A DNA stretch of 58,225 nucleotides from an uncultured Bacteroidales bacterium (GCA_944326315.1 CALVDP010000008.1:1-58225), one strand, 5' to 3'; shown: positions 15,128 to 27,780, counted from the first letter of the stretch. The notes: generated by a model from the sequence alone, not told the origin. Numbers and translations are program-made.

Positions 15128-17896
15128 ATGAGGAAAATGATGTTTTTCATCGGGTTGTCCGCTATCGCCCTGTCAGCTGGAGCGAGGGATGTCCGTGATA
15201 TCTACCACAAAGACTGGATTGATTTCAACAAGAACGGCAGGATGGATGTGTACGAAAATCCGAAGGCCCCTGTGGACGAGAGGGTGGAAGATCTGCTCAG
15301 CCAGATGACTCTCGAAGAGAAGACATGTCAGATGGTCACATTGTATGGCTACGGCAGGGTGCTGCAGGACGACCTTCCTGCCCCGGACTGGAAAGAGAAG
15401 CTGTGGAAAGACGGCATAGGGGCGATTGACGAACATCTTAACGGCTTCAGGCAATGGGGGATGCCGCCGTCCGACAATGAATATGTGTGGCCGGCTTCCC
15501 GCCATGCGTGGGCACTGAACGAAGTGCAGCGTTTTTTCGTGGAAGAGACAAGACTCGGGATACCTGTGGATTTTACCAATGAGGGCATACGCGGTGTCGA
15601 AAGCTACAAGGCGACAAATTTCCCTACGCAGCTCGGCCTGGGTCACACGTGGGACAGGGAGCTTATCCGCCAGGTAGGATATATCACAGGGCGTGAGGCA
15701 AGGCTGCTCGGCTATACCAATGTCTATGCGCCGATCCTTGACGTCGGGCGTGACCAGAGATGGGGCCGCTATGAGGAAGTCTACGGGGAAAGCCCATATC
15801 TGGTGGCCGAACTCGGCATCGAGATGGCAAAGGGACTGCAGACCGACTGGCAGGTGGCTTCTACTGCCAAGCATTTCATTGCATACAGCAACAACAAGGG
15901 GGCAAGGGAGGGAATGTCGCGTGTCGACCCTCAGATGTCACCGTCAGAGGTGGAGAACATACATGTGTATCCATGGCGAAGGGTGATCGAAGAAGCAGGC
16001 ATCCTCGGTGTCATGAGCTCCTACAATGACTATGACGGATATCCTGTCCAGGCAAGCGGCTACTGGCTTGAAGAACGTCTCCGCGGGGATTTCGGTTTCC
16101 GCGGATATGTGGTGTCGGACAGCGATGCAGTGGAATATCTGCACATGAAGCATGGCGTGTCTCCTGACATGAAAGAGTCTGTGAGGCAGTCCGTGATGGC
16201 CGGACTGAATGTACGCTGCACCTTCCGCACGCCGGATTCCTATGTCCTGCCCCTCCGCGAGCTTGTGGAAGAGGGCGGCATCCCGATGTCGGTCATTGAT
16301 GACAGGGTAAGGGACATACTCCGGGTCAAGTTCATTACAGGCATATTCGACAAGCCCTACCGGGATGATCTCGCAGAAGCGGACAAGATTGTGAACTGCA
16401 GCGAACATCAGGAAGTGGCACTGCGGGCTTCAAGGGAATCAATAGTCCTGCTCAAGAACGAAGGTCTGCTGCCGCTGGACATGGACAGCATAAGATGCAT
16501 AAGCGTCTGCGGGCCCAATGCGGCAGATGCATCGTATGCTCTGACGCATTACGGCCCTCTCGCCGTGGAAGTGACTTCCGTCCTCCAGGGGCTGGAAAAC
16601 AAGCTCGCAGGTCGTGCCGAGATCCTTTACACGAAAGGCTGCGACATCGTAGATGCAGCATGGCCCGAGTCCGAAATACTTCCGGAGCCTCTGACAGCAG
16701 TGGAGCAGGAGGAAATACGCAAGGCTGCGGACAATGCACGGAAAAGCGATGTGGCGGTAGTCGTCCTCGGGGAGAATTCAAGGACATGCGGGGAGAACAA
16801 GTCAAGGTCAAGCCTTGATCTTCCGGGACGCCAGCTTGACCTGCTCAAGGCGGTATATGCTACCGGAACGCCTGTGGTGCTGGTCATCATCAGCGGACGT
16901 CCGAATTCCGTCAACTGGGCAGACAGATATGTGCCTGCCATCATCGAGGCCTGGTATCCGGGCTCACAGGGCGGTACCGCCGTGGCCGATGTCATATTCG
17001 GTGACTATAATCCAGGCGGCAAACTCACGGTGACCTTCCCGAAGACAGTCGGGCAGATCCCGTTCAATTTCCCGGCCAAGCCTTCCTCGCAGGTGGACGG
17101 AGGCCGGACTCTCGGTCCTGACGGAAATGCCAGCCGGGTGAACGGACCGCTCTATCCTTTCGGCTATGGTCTCAGCTACACGACATTCGGATATTCCGGC
17201 ATGGACATGTCATCATCCGTTATCACCCCGTACCAGGACATTACAGTGAGTGTCAACGTGACAAATACGGGAGATGTTGCCGGTGACGAGGTGGTGCAGC
17301 TGTATATAAGGGACATCATCAGTTCCGCTACTGCGTATGAGAAGACCCTGCGCGGTTTCGAACGCGTACATCTTCTTCCGGGAGAGACGAAGAAAGTCTC
17401 TTTCAGACTTGTGCCGGATGACTTTGCATCTTATTACAGCGCGCAGGGCAGGAGAGTGGTCGAGCCTGGAGAATTCCGTATCATGGTAGGCGCTTCCTCT
17501 GAAGACATTCGTCTGTCCGATACACTGACGGTCGTCCCTTATCCTGGGCTGGAGACTGTGATACCTGCGTCTGACCGCAATCATGCCGCCTCTTCCGGAA
17601 AGAATAGCTCGTCAGAAGGCAAGCTGTGGTCAGGCGGCCCTGGAGATTTCATGACTGTGCCTGTCAATCCGGACGATCCCGTGTCCGGTGCGGTAATATC
17701 GTGGTACAGCCTGAGCGGGGAAGTGTCATTCGAGATACAGCTTTCAAACGGAGGCGGTCAGTTCCTTACGGTATTTTCGGGCATTGCCGGGAAAGGGGAG
17801 CAGACATGCAGCTTCGACACGAGCAATGCCAGTGACTGCAGGCTGCTTCTGAAAAGCGGACGCGCATCTGTATCCGGTATCCGCCTGTCACGATGA
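15128..17896 (+). CDS. Secreted glycoside hydrolase family 3 (beta-glucosidase/xylosidase type)
   Basis: A 922-residue exported enzyme that should release sugars from the non-reducing end of beta-linked oligosaccharides. The frame is open further upstream, but the ATG at 15128 gives a signal peptide (MRKMMFFIGLSAIALSAGA) and lies just after promoter P2; the upstream extension reads through the repeat. The nucleophile is D331 in VVSDSDA (the family more often has SDW). E556 in CGENKSRSSLDLPG fits the acid/base position. A fibronectin-type domain (VTNTGDVAGDEVVQLY) follows, and an extra C-terminal beta-rich region from about residue 800 looks like a carbohydrate-binding module. It is the first gene of a three-gene cluster. 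Confidence 0.94.
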   Translation: MRKMMFFIGLSAIALSAGARDVRDIYHKDWIDFNKNGRMDVYENPKAPVDERVEDLLSQMTLEEKTCQMVTLYGYGRVLQDDLPAPDWKEKLWKDGIGAIDEHLNGFRQWGMPPSDNEYVWPASRHAWALNEVQRFFVEETRLGIPVDFTNEGIRGVESYKATNFPTQLGLGHTWDRELIRQVGYITGREARLLGYTNVYAPILDVGRDQRWGRYEEVYGESPYLVAELGIEMAKGLQTDWQVASTAKHFIAYSNNKGAREGMSRVDPQMSPSEVENIHVYPWRRVIEEAGILGVMSSYNDYDGYPVQASGYWLEERLRGDFGFRGYVVSDSDAVEYLHMKHGVSPDMKESVRQSVMAGLNVRCTFRTPDSYVLPLRELVEEGGIPMSVIDDRVRDILRVKFITGIFDKPYRDDLAEADKIVNCSEHQEVALRASRESIVLLKNEGLLPLDMDSIRCISVCGPNAADASYALTHYGPLAVEVTSVLQGLENKLAGRAEILYTKGCDIVDAAWPESEILPEPLTAVEQEEIRKAADNARKSDVAVVVLGENSRTCGENKSRSSLDLPGRQLDLLKAVYATGTPVVLVIISGRPNSVNWADRYVPAIIEAWYPGSQGGTAVADVIFGDYNPGGKLTVTFPKTVGQIPFNFPAKPSSQVDGGRTLGPDGNASRVNGPLYPFGYGLSYTTFGYSGMDMSSSVITPYQDITVSVNVTNTGDVAGDEVVQLYIRDIISSATAYEKTLRGFERVHLLPGETKKVSFRLVPDDFASYYSAQGRRVVEPGEFRIMVGASSEDIRLSDTLTVVPYPGLETVIPASDRNHAASSGKNSSSEGKLWSGGPGDFMTVPVNPDDPVSGAVISWYSLSGEVSFEIQLSNGGGQFLTVFSGIAGKGEQTCSFDTSNASDCRLLLKSGRASVSGIRLSR

Positions 17897-17946
17897 CCCC
17901 AAGATACTGCAATGGGAAAATATTGTCTTAGTTATCAGTCGAATAT

Positions 17947-20496
17947 ATGAAGAAATGGATGATGCTTCTTGCCCTGCCGGTACTTGCGGCTGCAGAGACC
18001 GGTGCAGTGCAGACAGAAGATGATGTGGAGCCTTCTGTGGTGACGGCCGAAAAGTCGGATTCCACGGCCGTGACCCCTAAAAAGAGCGCCTACGGAAAAC
18101 TTCTCTCCGGTGTGACAGCCTCCGCATCAGGACTTATGGATATATATAAGGTCAAGTCGTCATATTATCTTGAAATCCCGGATTCCCTTATGGGAAAACC
18201 TATGCTTCTTGCATCCAGGGTATCCGGTATAAGTGACAATTCGGATGTCATAGCCGGTCAGATGCCCCGGGATCCTCTTCTGCTGCAGTGGAGCAGGGAT
18301 GATTCGCGGGTTTACCTCCTTGATGCCATGAACAATGCCGTGTGCGATACTTCCGAGACCATATTCAAGGGTTTTGAGCTCAATAACCTGAAGCCTGTGA
18401 TGAAAGCCTTCGACATCAAGGCATTCAAACCGGATTCTTCAGCTGTCGTGATAGATGTGACCAAGTTCTTCTGTGCTGACGAGCCGTACATGTCACCGTT
18501 CATCAAAGGCTCCACCCTCGATGTTCTTCTCGGCGTGGACAGGCTCAAGGGATCTTTCAGGTCTGACATGTCGTCGATATTGTCATTCAAGGCATTCCCC
18601 AGGAATATAGTGTTCAAGTCCAGAATGGTCTACACTGTGGATGACGAGCCGTTCACCGCTGTTGTGACCGTCTCCATGATCCGTCTTCCGGACGAGCCTA
18701 TGAGACCGCGGCTGTATGACTACAGGATCGGCTATTTCACCGACAGGTTCGTCAGATATTCCGAAAACACCGACAGGAGCGAGACTGTACGCTACATTAC
18801 GAGATGGAATCTGAAGCCAAGACCGGAGGATATGGCCGGATATCTGGCAGGGGAGCTTGTAGAGCCGGAGAAGCCTGTAGTATATTATATTGACGACGCA
18901 TTCCCTGAAAAATGGAAGAAATACATAAAGCTCGGGGTCGAGGACTGGCAGAAAGCGTTCGAACAGATAGGGTTCAAGAATGCCATAGTCGCCAGGGACT
19001 ATCCTTCCGACCCTGACTTCGACCCGGACGATATCAGGTATTCATGCATCAGGTATGCATCCACAAGAGTGGCGAATGCCATGGGACCATCCTGGACAGA
19101 CCCGCGGTCAGGGGAAATCATACAAGGTTCAGTATATTTCTACCATGATGTGCTGAAGCTCCTGCACAACTGGCGTTTTGTCCAGACTGCCGCGGTGGAC
19201 CCGGCTGCAAGGGACAAGGTGTTCGACACAGAAGTGATGGGACAGATGCTCAGGTACCTTATCGTACATGAAGTCGGCCACACTCTCGGGTTGAAACACA
19301 ACATGAGGGCCTCATACGCCTATCCGGTGGATTCCCTGCGCAGTCCTTCATTCACGTCGGAGCACGGGACAACGGCGTCCGTGATGGACTATGCCAGATG
19401 CAACTATGTGGCACAGCCCGGCGACGGGGTGACATGGCTTGTCCCTCCTGTGCTCGGCCCGTATGATTACTACGCGATAGACTGGGGATACAGGCCGATA
19501 CCGGGCGCCGGATCACCGGAGGACGAACTTCCGGTGCTGGACAGCATGATACGGGCAAAGTCAGGAAATCCGGAATACCTGTACGGGGAGCAGGAGCTCT
19601 TCACCTCCATCGACCCGGCCTCTCAGACAGAATCTCTCGGAGACGATGCCGTACTGGCAAGCGCCTACGGTATACGCAATCTCAAGGTGCTGATGGACCA
19701 TCTCGTGGAATGGACGGCGGAAGACGGGAAAGACTATTCCTATACAAGGGAAATTTACAATGAGGTGCTGCGCCAGTTCAGAAGGTACTTGGGACATTGT
19801 ACCGTCTATATAGGAGGGAATTTCAGACAATATCCTGTATACGGAGACGGAAAACCGGCATCGGTGCCTGTTCCAAGGAAGAAGCAGAAGGAAGCACTGG
19901 CTTTCATAATGGAGAGCCTGGAAGAATTGCCTTCCTGGATGCTGACATCCCAGGTCAGGTCTGTGATGGAGCCTGGCAATGATGTCATCTATGACTTCCA
20001 GGCCTCATGCATAAGGAATCTTGTGTCGCAGACTGTCAGGGTCGGATATACGGCCAAGAACTCCAGTGATCCATACACGCAGTATGAATATCTGAATGAC
20101 CTGAATGAGGCGGTATTCAAGGGAACACTGTCCGGCAGAAAGATAGACAGGGCTGCCATGAACATGCAGCAGGCCTTTGTCTCGTCGCTGGCAGGACAAT
20201 ACGGAGCATCATCCGGCTCTTCTTCCAGAAGGCTGAGCGTGACGGACAGCAGCATGTCCGCTGATTTGCTGCCGTGCTGGTCCATGGAGTCCGGCGAGTC
20301 TGATGCAGGGACAATATCGGCGGCATCATCTCTCCGCCAGAGTGATCTGACGGCAAGCAGCAGGGAAATATGCTTCGGCATATTGAAAAAACTACGCAAT
20401 GTCCTGGAAAACAGGACTGAGAAAGCAAAAGGAGAACTCTACTGCCATTATGCGTATCTCCTTCACGAGATTGACTCCGTCCTTGCCACGGATTGA
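17947..20496 (+). CDS. Secreted zinc-dependent metalloprotease (DUF5117/DUF4953 type)
   Basis: An 849-residue exported protease of a family common in Bacteroidota, related to the metzincins. It begins with a short signal peptide (MKKWMMLLALPVLAAAETG). The zinc motif is H441-EVGHTLGLKH (ligands H441, H445, H451, catalytic E442), and SVMDYARCNY about 44 residues later fits the Met-turn. The N-terminal part matches the family's beta-rich region and the C-terminal part (from about residue 640) is helical and Ser-rich near 755-785. It follows GH3 by 50 bases and precedes GH2 by 60 bases, so joint transcription is likely. Its substrate is not known; glycoprotein processing with its neighbours is an inference. 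Confidence 0.9.
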   Translation: MKKWMMLLALPVLAAAETGAVQTEDDVEPSVVTAEKSDSTAVTPKKSAYGKLLSGVTASASGLMDIYKVKSSYYLEIPDSLMGKPMLLASRVSGISDNSDVIAGQMPRDPLLLQWSRDDSRVYLLDAMNNAVCDTSETIFKGFELNNLKPVMKAFDIKAFKPDSSAVVIDVTKFFCADEPYMSPFIKGSTLDVLLGVDRLKGSFRSDMSSILSFKAFPRNIVFKSRMVYTVDDEPFTAVVTVSMIRLPDEPMRPRLYDYRIGYFTDRFVRYSENTDRSETVRYITRWNLKPRPEDMAGYLAGELVEPEKPVVYYIDDAFPEKWKKYIKLGVEDWQKAFEQIGFKNAIVARDYPSDPDFDPDDIRYSCIRYASTRVANAMGPSWTDPRSGEIIQGSVYFYHDVLKLLHNWRFVQTAAVDPAARDKVFDTEVMGQMLRYLIVHEVGHTLGLKHNMRASYAYPVDSLRSPSFTSEHGTTASVMDYARCNYVAQPGDGVTWLVPPVLGPYDYYAIDWGYRPIPGAGSPEDELPVLDSMIRAKSGNPEYLYGEQELFTSIDPASQTESLGDDAVLASAYGIRNLKVLMDHLVEWTAEDGKDYSYTREIYNEVLRQFRRYLGHCTVYIGGNFRQYPVYGDGKPASVPVPRKKQKEALAFIMESLEELPSWMLTSQVRSVMEPGNDVIYDFQASCIRNLVSQTVRVGYTAKNSSDPYTQYEYLNDLNEAVFKGTLSGRKIDRAAMNMQQAFVSSLAGQYGASSGSSSRRLSVTDSSMSADLLPCWSMESGESDAGTISAASSLRQSDLTASSREICFGILKKLRNVLENRTEKAKGELYCHYAYLLHEIDSVLATD

Positions 20497-20550
20497 CGGA
20501 TTCAGGCTGCAGGCCAAGACCGATACATGAACGGAAATTCACAAACATAA

Positions 20551-23679
<3,129 letters not shown>

Positions 23680-23718
23680 TGCAGGCATCGGGGTGGCCGG
23701 ATATCCTGGCGGAATGAC

Positions 23719-24390
23719 TTATCTGAGGTATGGAAGCAGCACGCTTTCCATCACCTTGTAGGCTTCGGCCGTCGGATGCACTCCGTCATCGGAATATCCG
23801 GCCTTCATGCCTCCCTCACTGTCCCGGAGGGCTGAATGGTAGTCGACATAAGGTATCCTGTTCTCCCTTGCATATTCCTCTATCATCTTGTTCAGGCTTT
23901 CTATAAGTCCGGACACATTCTCGATGCTTTTTCTCCAGCCGAACTGTATGGACGGGGTGACGGAGCAGAGTACAGGCCTTATCTTGTGGAGCCTGGCAAG
24001 TTCGCACATGGATGCGAGGTTGTCCATGATGTTTTCAGGTGCGATATATCCCGTGTTGCGTGCCAGATCATTGGTGCCGGCCAGTATCACGACATATTTC
24101 GGCTTCAGGTCCAGCACGTCCTGCCGGAAGCGGATGAGCATCTGAGATGAAGTCTGCCCGGATATACCCCTGCATGCGATGTTGTTGTCCGTGAAGAAGT
24201 CAGGATCCTTGCCGTCCCAGCCGTCCGTGATGGAATCCCCCATGAGGACTGCAAGAGGCCGGGATGTCACTTCCGAATTGGCCGCCGCGTATCTGCCGAA
24301 CTGCGCCCAGTCCCGGTCTGCCGGTATCTGTGCGGAAAGCGGCAGCATTGCAAGGGCAGCTGCTGCGATTAACGTGCATGTTCTTTTCAT
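23719..24390 (-). CDS. Secreted SGNH/GDSL-family hydrolase
   Basis: A 223-residue exported esterase or lipase-like hydrolase. After a signal peptide (MKRTCTLIAAAALAMLPLSA) it has block I GDSITDGW with nucleophile S53, a Gly in block II (RGISGQTS), block III GTNDLARN and block V DGVHPTAEAY with the Asp and His of the triad. In Bacteroidota such enzymes often remove acetyl groups from glycans, which fits the GH3/GH2 neighbours, but the gene is on the other strand and converges with GH2. Its -7 box overlaps the promoter region of the divergent BadF-type gene. Confidence 0.92.
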   Translation of the reverse strand: MKRTCTLIAAAALAMLPLSAQIPADRDWAQFGRYAAANSEVTSRPLAVLMGDSITDGWDGKDPDFFTDNNIACRGISGQTSSQMLIRFRQDVLDLKPKYVVILAGTNDLARNTGYIAPENIMDNLASMCELARLHKIRPVLCSVTPSIQFGWRKSIENVSGLIESLNKMIEEYARENRIPYVDYHSALRDSEGGMKAGYSDDGVHPTAEAYKVMESVLLPYLR

Positions 24391-24430
24391 ATCTGCATTT
24401 TGTTTGTTGTATCCAGTTCAAAAATCCGTA

Positions 24431-24447
24431 CAAAAATAATAAATTTG
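24431..24447. promoter_or_regulatory. Back-to-back -7 boxes of the SGNH and BadF-type genes
   Basis: The minus strand reads TATTTTTG at 24438-24431 (toward the SGNH gene, about 40 bases from its ATG) and the plus strand reads TAAATTTG at 24440-24447 (toward the kinase gene, 29 bases from its ATG). Each is an exact TAnnTTTG match. The -33 region of each falls beyond the other's start, so the two polymerase sites overlap. Confidence 0.6.
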
Positions 24448-24476
24448 CAGGTCAAGAGATCTGAATATACCGGAAT

Positions 24477-25379
24477 ATGATAATAACAGCAGAAAGCGGG
24501 GCTTCAAAGACCGACTGGGTGATCGACGGCAGGCATATCAGGACCAAAGGAATCAATTTCTCCGTCATGACCTATGAAGACATCTCCTCGATAGTGGCAT
24601 GCGTGGCCAACGAGATAAGGGAGGGACTGAGTCTCGGCATCACGCACAATATCCCTGTGTGCGTGAATTTCTATGGCGCAGGCCTTGTTTCAGAAGAACA
24701 GAAAGCCAGGATGTCCGAGATTCTCGAAGATTTTTTCCCCGGATCCCTGATAGAATGTTCGTCGGACCTTCTGGCGGCGGCAAGGGCTCTGTGGGGTGAC
24801 GGCCCCGGTACGGTGGCCATACTCGGGACAGGATCCAACAGCTGCAGCTACAACGGTCGCCGTATAACAGGCAACATCAGGCCGGGCGGTTACATCCTCG
24901 GCGACGAAGGCGGAGGCGCGGCACTCGGAAGACAGTTCCTCTCCGACTATATCAAGGATCTGGTGCCGGAAAGGATAGCGGCAAAGTTCAGGGAACAGTA
25001 TCCGCTCAGGTATCAGGACATCATCAATTCAGTCTACAAAAGTTCGAATCCTGCCGGCTTCCTGGCTTCGTTTGCACCGTTCATCATAGAGCTGGCCTCC
25101 AGAGACAGCTATTGCGGACGGATTCTCGACGGGAATCTGAGGGCATTCGTGACAAGGTCGCTCCTGCCGTACCGCCAAGCCGGAGAAGTACTTGATGTGG
25201 GCGTGGTCGGGTCTGTAGGCCTTGCATGCAGCACATGGCTGCAGAAGATAGGGGATGAATACGGCATCAGGTTCTGCAAATTCATTTCAACGCCGATAGA
25301 GTCCCTCGCCGATTATCATTTGAGGAAAAATCCTAATTTTGCACCCGGATTTCAGGCAGACGGCCGGAATCATTTTTGA
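24477..25379 (+). CDS. BadF/BadG/BcrA/BcrD-type ATPase, probable amino-sugar kinase
   Basis: A 300-residue ASKHA-fold protein similar to N-acetylglucosamine kinases of the BadF/BadG family. The N-terminal phosphate-1 loop reads ESGASKTDW, the second phosphate loop GTGSNSC is near residue 120, and GGYILGDEGGGAALG near 140-155 is typical of the kinase group. It would phosphorylate an amino sugar in the cytoplasm, in line with cell wall recycling. Its stop overlaps nothing, and recR starts 12 bases later, so both are likely in one operon. The exact substrate is not shown by the sequence. Confidence 0.82.
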   Translation: MIITAESGASKTDWVIDGRHIRTKGINFSVMTYEDISSIVACVANEIREGLSLGITHNIPVCVNFYGAGLVSEEQKARMSEILEDFFPGSLIECSSDLLAAARALWGDGPGTVAILGTGSNSCSYNGRRITGNIRPGGYILGDEGGGAALGRQFLSDYIKDLVPERIAAKFREQYPLRYQDIINSVYKSSNPAGFLASFAPFIIELASRDSYCGRILDGNLRAFVTRSLLPYRQAGEVLDVGVVGSVGLACSTWLQKIGDEYGIRFCKFISTPIESLADYHLRKNPNFAPGFQADGRNHF

Positions 25380-25390
25380 GAAAAGCATAT

Positions 25391-26020
25391 ATGAAAGACA
25401 AATATCCGTCAGCGCTTCTTCAGAATGCGGTAGATGCCATCGGGGCATTGCCGGGAGTCGGGAAAAGGAGCGCTCTTAAGCTTGCGCTGCATCTGCTCAG
25501 ACAGCCCGCGGACAATGTGAAGCATTTCACCGAATCCATTGACAGGCTCCGGAATGAGGTCAGATACTGCTCCGAATGCCGGATGATATCGGACGGGGAC
25601 ATATGCAGCATCTGTGCGGACGAGAAGCGGGACCACAGGACAATATGTGTCGTGGAGAGCGTGCAGGATGTCATGAGCATCGAGAAGACGCGCCAGTACA
25701 ACGGGGTATATCATGTCCTTGGCGGCATCATTTCCCCGATAGAAGGGACCGGCCCTTCCGACCTGACCATTTCAAGGCTAGAGGAAAGACTTGCACATCT
25801 TGTTTCGGATTCCGGCCCCGAAGGGATCGAGGTCATTTTCGCCCTGAGCGGAGACGTGGAAGGGGAGACCACCGCCTTCTACATATACCGCAGGATAGCG
25901 CCTCTCGGAATTCGGGTCTCCACCCTTGCCAGGGGGCTCGGTTTCGGCGACGACATCGATTACGCCGATGAGCTTACGCTCGGCCGCTCCATAGTCAACC
26001 GCCAGGCCTTCAAGCCGTGA
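25391..26020 (+). CDS. recR: Recombination mediator protein RecR
   Basis: RecR works with RecO (and RecF) to load RecA on gapped DNA. The 209-residue protein has the helix-hairpin-helix region (IGALPGVGKRSALKLALHLL) near the N-terminus, a four-Cys zinc finger (CSECRMISDGDICSIC), a Toprim domain (ICVVESVQDVMSIEKT to ALSGDVEGETTAFYIYR) and the conserved C-terminal VSTLARGLGFGDDIDYAD with HTL-like end. The ATG at 25391 is chosen because the only earlier start is a TTG that overlaps the preceding stop codon. Length is normal. Confidence 0.96.
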   Translation: MKDKYPSALLQNAVDAIGALPGVGKRSALKLALHLLRQPADNVKHFTESIDRLRNEVRYCSECRMISDGDICSICADEKRDHRTICVVESVQDVMSIEKTRQYNGVYHVLGGIISPIEGTGPSDLTISRLEERLAHLVSDSGPEGIEVIFALSGDVEGETTAFYIYRRIAPLGIRVSTLARGLGFGDDIDYADELTLGRSIVNRQAFKP

Positions 26021-26063
26021 CAGATAAGCCGGAACACAGCATCTTCTATAAAATTTGACATTG

Positions 26064-26621
26064 ATGACATTCGTTGAGATTTTTGTACTTGCTCTGTCCC
26101 TAAGCGTGGACTCCTTCGTGGTGTCAATGGGAGGCAGTGTGACCCTCGGACGGGTGAGTCTCCGCCAGGTGCTGAAAGTAGCCCTGGTCTTCGGCACCGT
26201 CCAGGCTGTCTGCCTGTTCACAGGATGGCTTTTCGGATACTCGATTGTGGCATACATAAGCAAGGTCGCGCATTATATAGCGCTTGCAGTGCTATCATGG
26301 CTCGGGGTGTCAATGATTGTCGCCGGGATAAGGAACAGTACAGAGTCCGTGAAACTGAACGGCTCAAGGAACCTCTGCCTGGCAGCCTTCGCCACAAGTG
26401 TGGATGCCATAGCTGTGGGAGTGTCCCTTGCAATGGGAGACATGAAGACGGCTGAGGCAATCGCGGTGACAGTCCTGACTTTTCTGATAACCGTGGCAGC
26501 CTCGTCTCTCGGCATAACTGTCGGTTCGGCTACGGGACGCATTTTCGGCAATGCCGCACGGATTGCAGGCGGACTTGTGCTGATATTCATCTGTGTCAGG
26601 CCCTTCCTGCCGTTCCTGTGA
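26064..26621 (+). CDS. mntP: Manganese efflux pump MntP
   Basis: A 185-residue inner membrane protein with six predicted hydrophobic segments in two related halves. Each half has the family's Asp-bearing motif: LALSLSVDSFVVSMGGS in the first and AFATSVDAIAVGVSLAM in the second. MntP exports Mn2+ to prevent toxicity. The ATG at 26064 is preferred over an upstream TTG. It lies 43 bases after recR and before the corA promoter. No manganese riboswitch (yybP-ykoY type) is visible upstream. Confidence 0.92.
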   Translation: MTFVEIFVLALSLSVDSFVVSMGGSVTLGRVSLRQVLKVALVFGTVQAVCLFTGWLFGYSIVAYISKVAHYIALAVLSWLGVSMIVAGIRNSTESVKLNGSRNLCLAAFATSVDAIAVGVSLAMGDMKTAEAIAVTVLTFLITVAASSLGITVGSATGRIFGNAARIAGGLVLIFICVRPFLPFL

Positions 26622-26626
26622 AAAAA

Positions 26627-26658
26627 TTTGCCGGAAAAGTAAAAAAGAGTTACTTTTG
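26627..26658 (+). promoter_or_regulatory. Promoter of the corA gene
   Basis: TTTG at 26627-26630, a 20-base spacer and TACTTTTG at 26651-26658 match the consensus exactly. The leader would be close to 100 bases long and contains a small hairpin (CAGGCT with AGCCTG, 26676-26694). Confidence 0.85.
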
Positions 26659-26763
26659 CAGACTTTCTTGTAAGGCAGGCTGGCTGCAAGCCTGATTATT
26701 AATTTTCCGACGACCCATGACTGTCTGGCACAGACTGAAAGCCGGAACAAAACGGATAAGGGG

Positions 26764-27711
26764 ATGATAGAGATTTTCTACAAGTCAAACGGCCAGATGG
26801 AGATGTCCCAGTCTGTGGACGTGCTTTCAGGCCTTACTCCTGAAATGGTGGTATGGATAGACCTCTTCGCACCGTCGGGCGAGGAGAAGAGATCCACCGA
26901 AGCCTTCGTGGGGACGACTATCCAGAGCCGTGCCCAGGCCGAGGAGATCGAGAGTTCATCCCGTTTTTCCGAGACGGACACTGCGATTTTCGCCAACACC
27001 AACTTCCTTATACCGGGTCCGGAAGAGTATTCGATGGAGACAGTCTCGTTCATCCTGACTGACAATGTGCTCGTGACACTGAGGGAATGTCCGCTGCGAA
27101 GCTTTACTGACCTTCAGCGCAGGCTTCTCGCTTTCCCGAAGTTTTATCCTACGGGATACATAGTGTTCGTGAGCATACTAGAGCAGAGAATTGACCTGGA
27201 TGCCGACATGATCGAGCTTATGTCCAAGGAGATAGAGCAGTTCAACAGGAAGGTGAGCCTAGGCGAGGACATAAACGAGGAGTTCCTTCTGGATATCAAC
27301 CAGCTGCAGGAGAATACCATGCTTGTGAGGGAAAACATTGTGGACAAGCAGCGTGTGATATCGAGCCTCCTGAAAAGCAACAAGTACCCCCACTCCCTCC
27401 AGCCCAAGCTGAATGTACTTCTCAAGGATATATCGTCTCTGATCAACCACACGAATTTCGGTTTCGAGCGTCTGGAATATCTGCAGAACACAGTTGTCGG
27501 TCTTATCAACCTGGACCAGAACAAGATAATGAAGGTATTCACGCTGGTATCACTCCTTTTCATGCCGCCGACTCTCATTACAGGTTTCTACGGAATGAAC
27601 GTGAAGCTGCCTGTTACCGGCACAGGATGGGATGTAGCCATTGTGCTTGCGCTGATGATTTTTTCCTTCAGTATTATCCTTATAATATTCAAGAAAAGGA
27701 AAATGTTGTAA
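26764..27711 (+). CDS. corA: CorA-type magnesium (divalent cation) transporter
   Basis: A 315-residue CorA-family channel for Mg2+ or related cations in the inner membrane. The N-terminal cytoplasmic domain (to about residue 250) is acidic and helical, and two C-terminal transmembrane helices flank the signature YGMNVKLPV near residue 278. The C-terminus is basic (IIFKKRKML), as expected on the cytoplasmic side. It has its own promoter with a roughly 100-base leader, and a hairpin terminator follows its stop. A transport direction cannot be read from the sequence. Confidence 0.93.
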   Translation: MIEIFYKSNGQMEMSQSVDVLSGLTPEMVVWIDLFAPSGEEKRSTEAFVGTTIQSRAQAEEIESSSRFSETDTAIFANTNFLIPGPEEYSMETVSFILTDNVLVTLRECPLRSFTDLQRRLLAFPKFYPTGYIVFVSILEQRIDLDADMIELMSKEIEQFNRKVSLGEDINEEFLLDINQLQENTMLVRENIVDKQRVISSLLKSNKYPHSLQPKLNVLLKDISSLINHTNFGFERLEYLQNTVVGLINLDQNKIMKVFTLVSLLFMPPTLITGFYGMNVKLPVTGTGWDVAIVLALMIFSFSIILIIFKKRKML

Positions 27712-27716
27712 AACTT

Positions 27717-27747
27717 TTTGAAAATCCGAAAATTATACATATTTTTG
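27717..27747 (+). promoter_or_regulatory. Promoter of rpsA
   Basis: TTTG at 27717-27720, a 19-base spacer and TATTTTTG at 27740-27747 match the consensus exactly. The G of the -7 box is the first base of the hairpin at 27747-27771, so the start of transcription lies in its left arm. Confidence 0.82.
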
Positions 27748-27780
27748 CCCGCCTTTATACCGGAGGCGGGCTTTCTGTTT
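27747..27780 (+). terminator. Hairpin after corA, overlapping the rpsA promoter
   Basis: GCCCGCCT and AGGCGGGC form a perfect 8-base stem around a 9-base loop, followed by TTTCTGTTT. It lies 36 bases after the corA stop and can serve as its terminator. Because it begins at the rpsA -7 box, a transcript started there would have lost part of the left arm. Confidence 0.7.
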
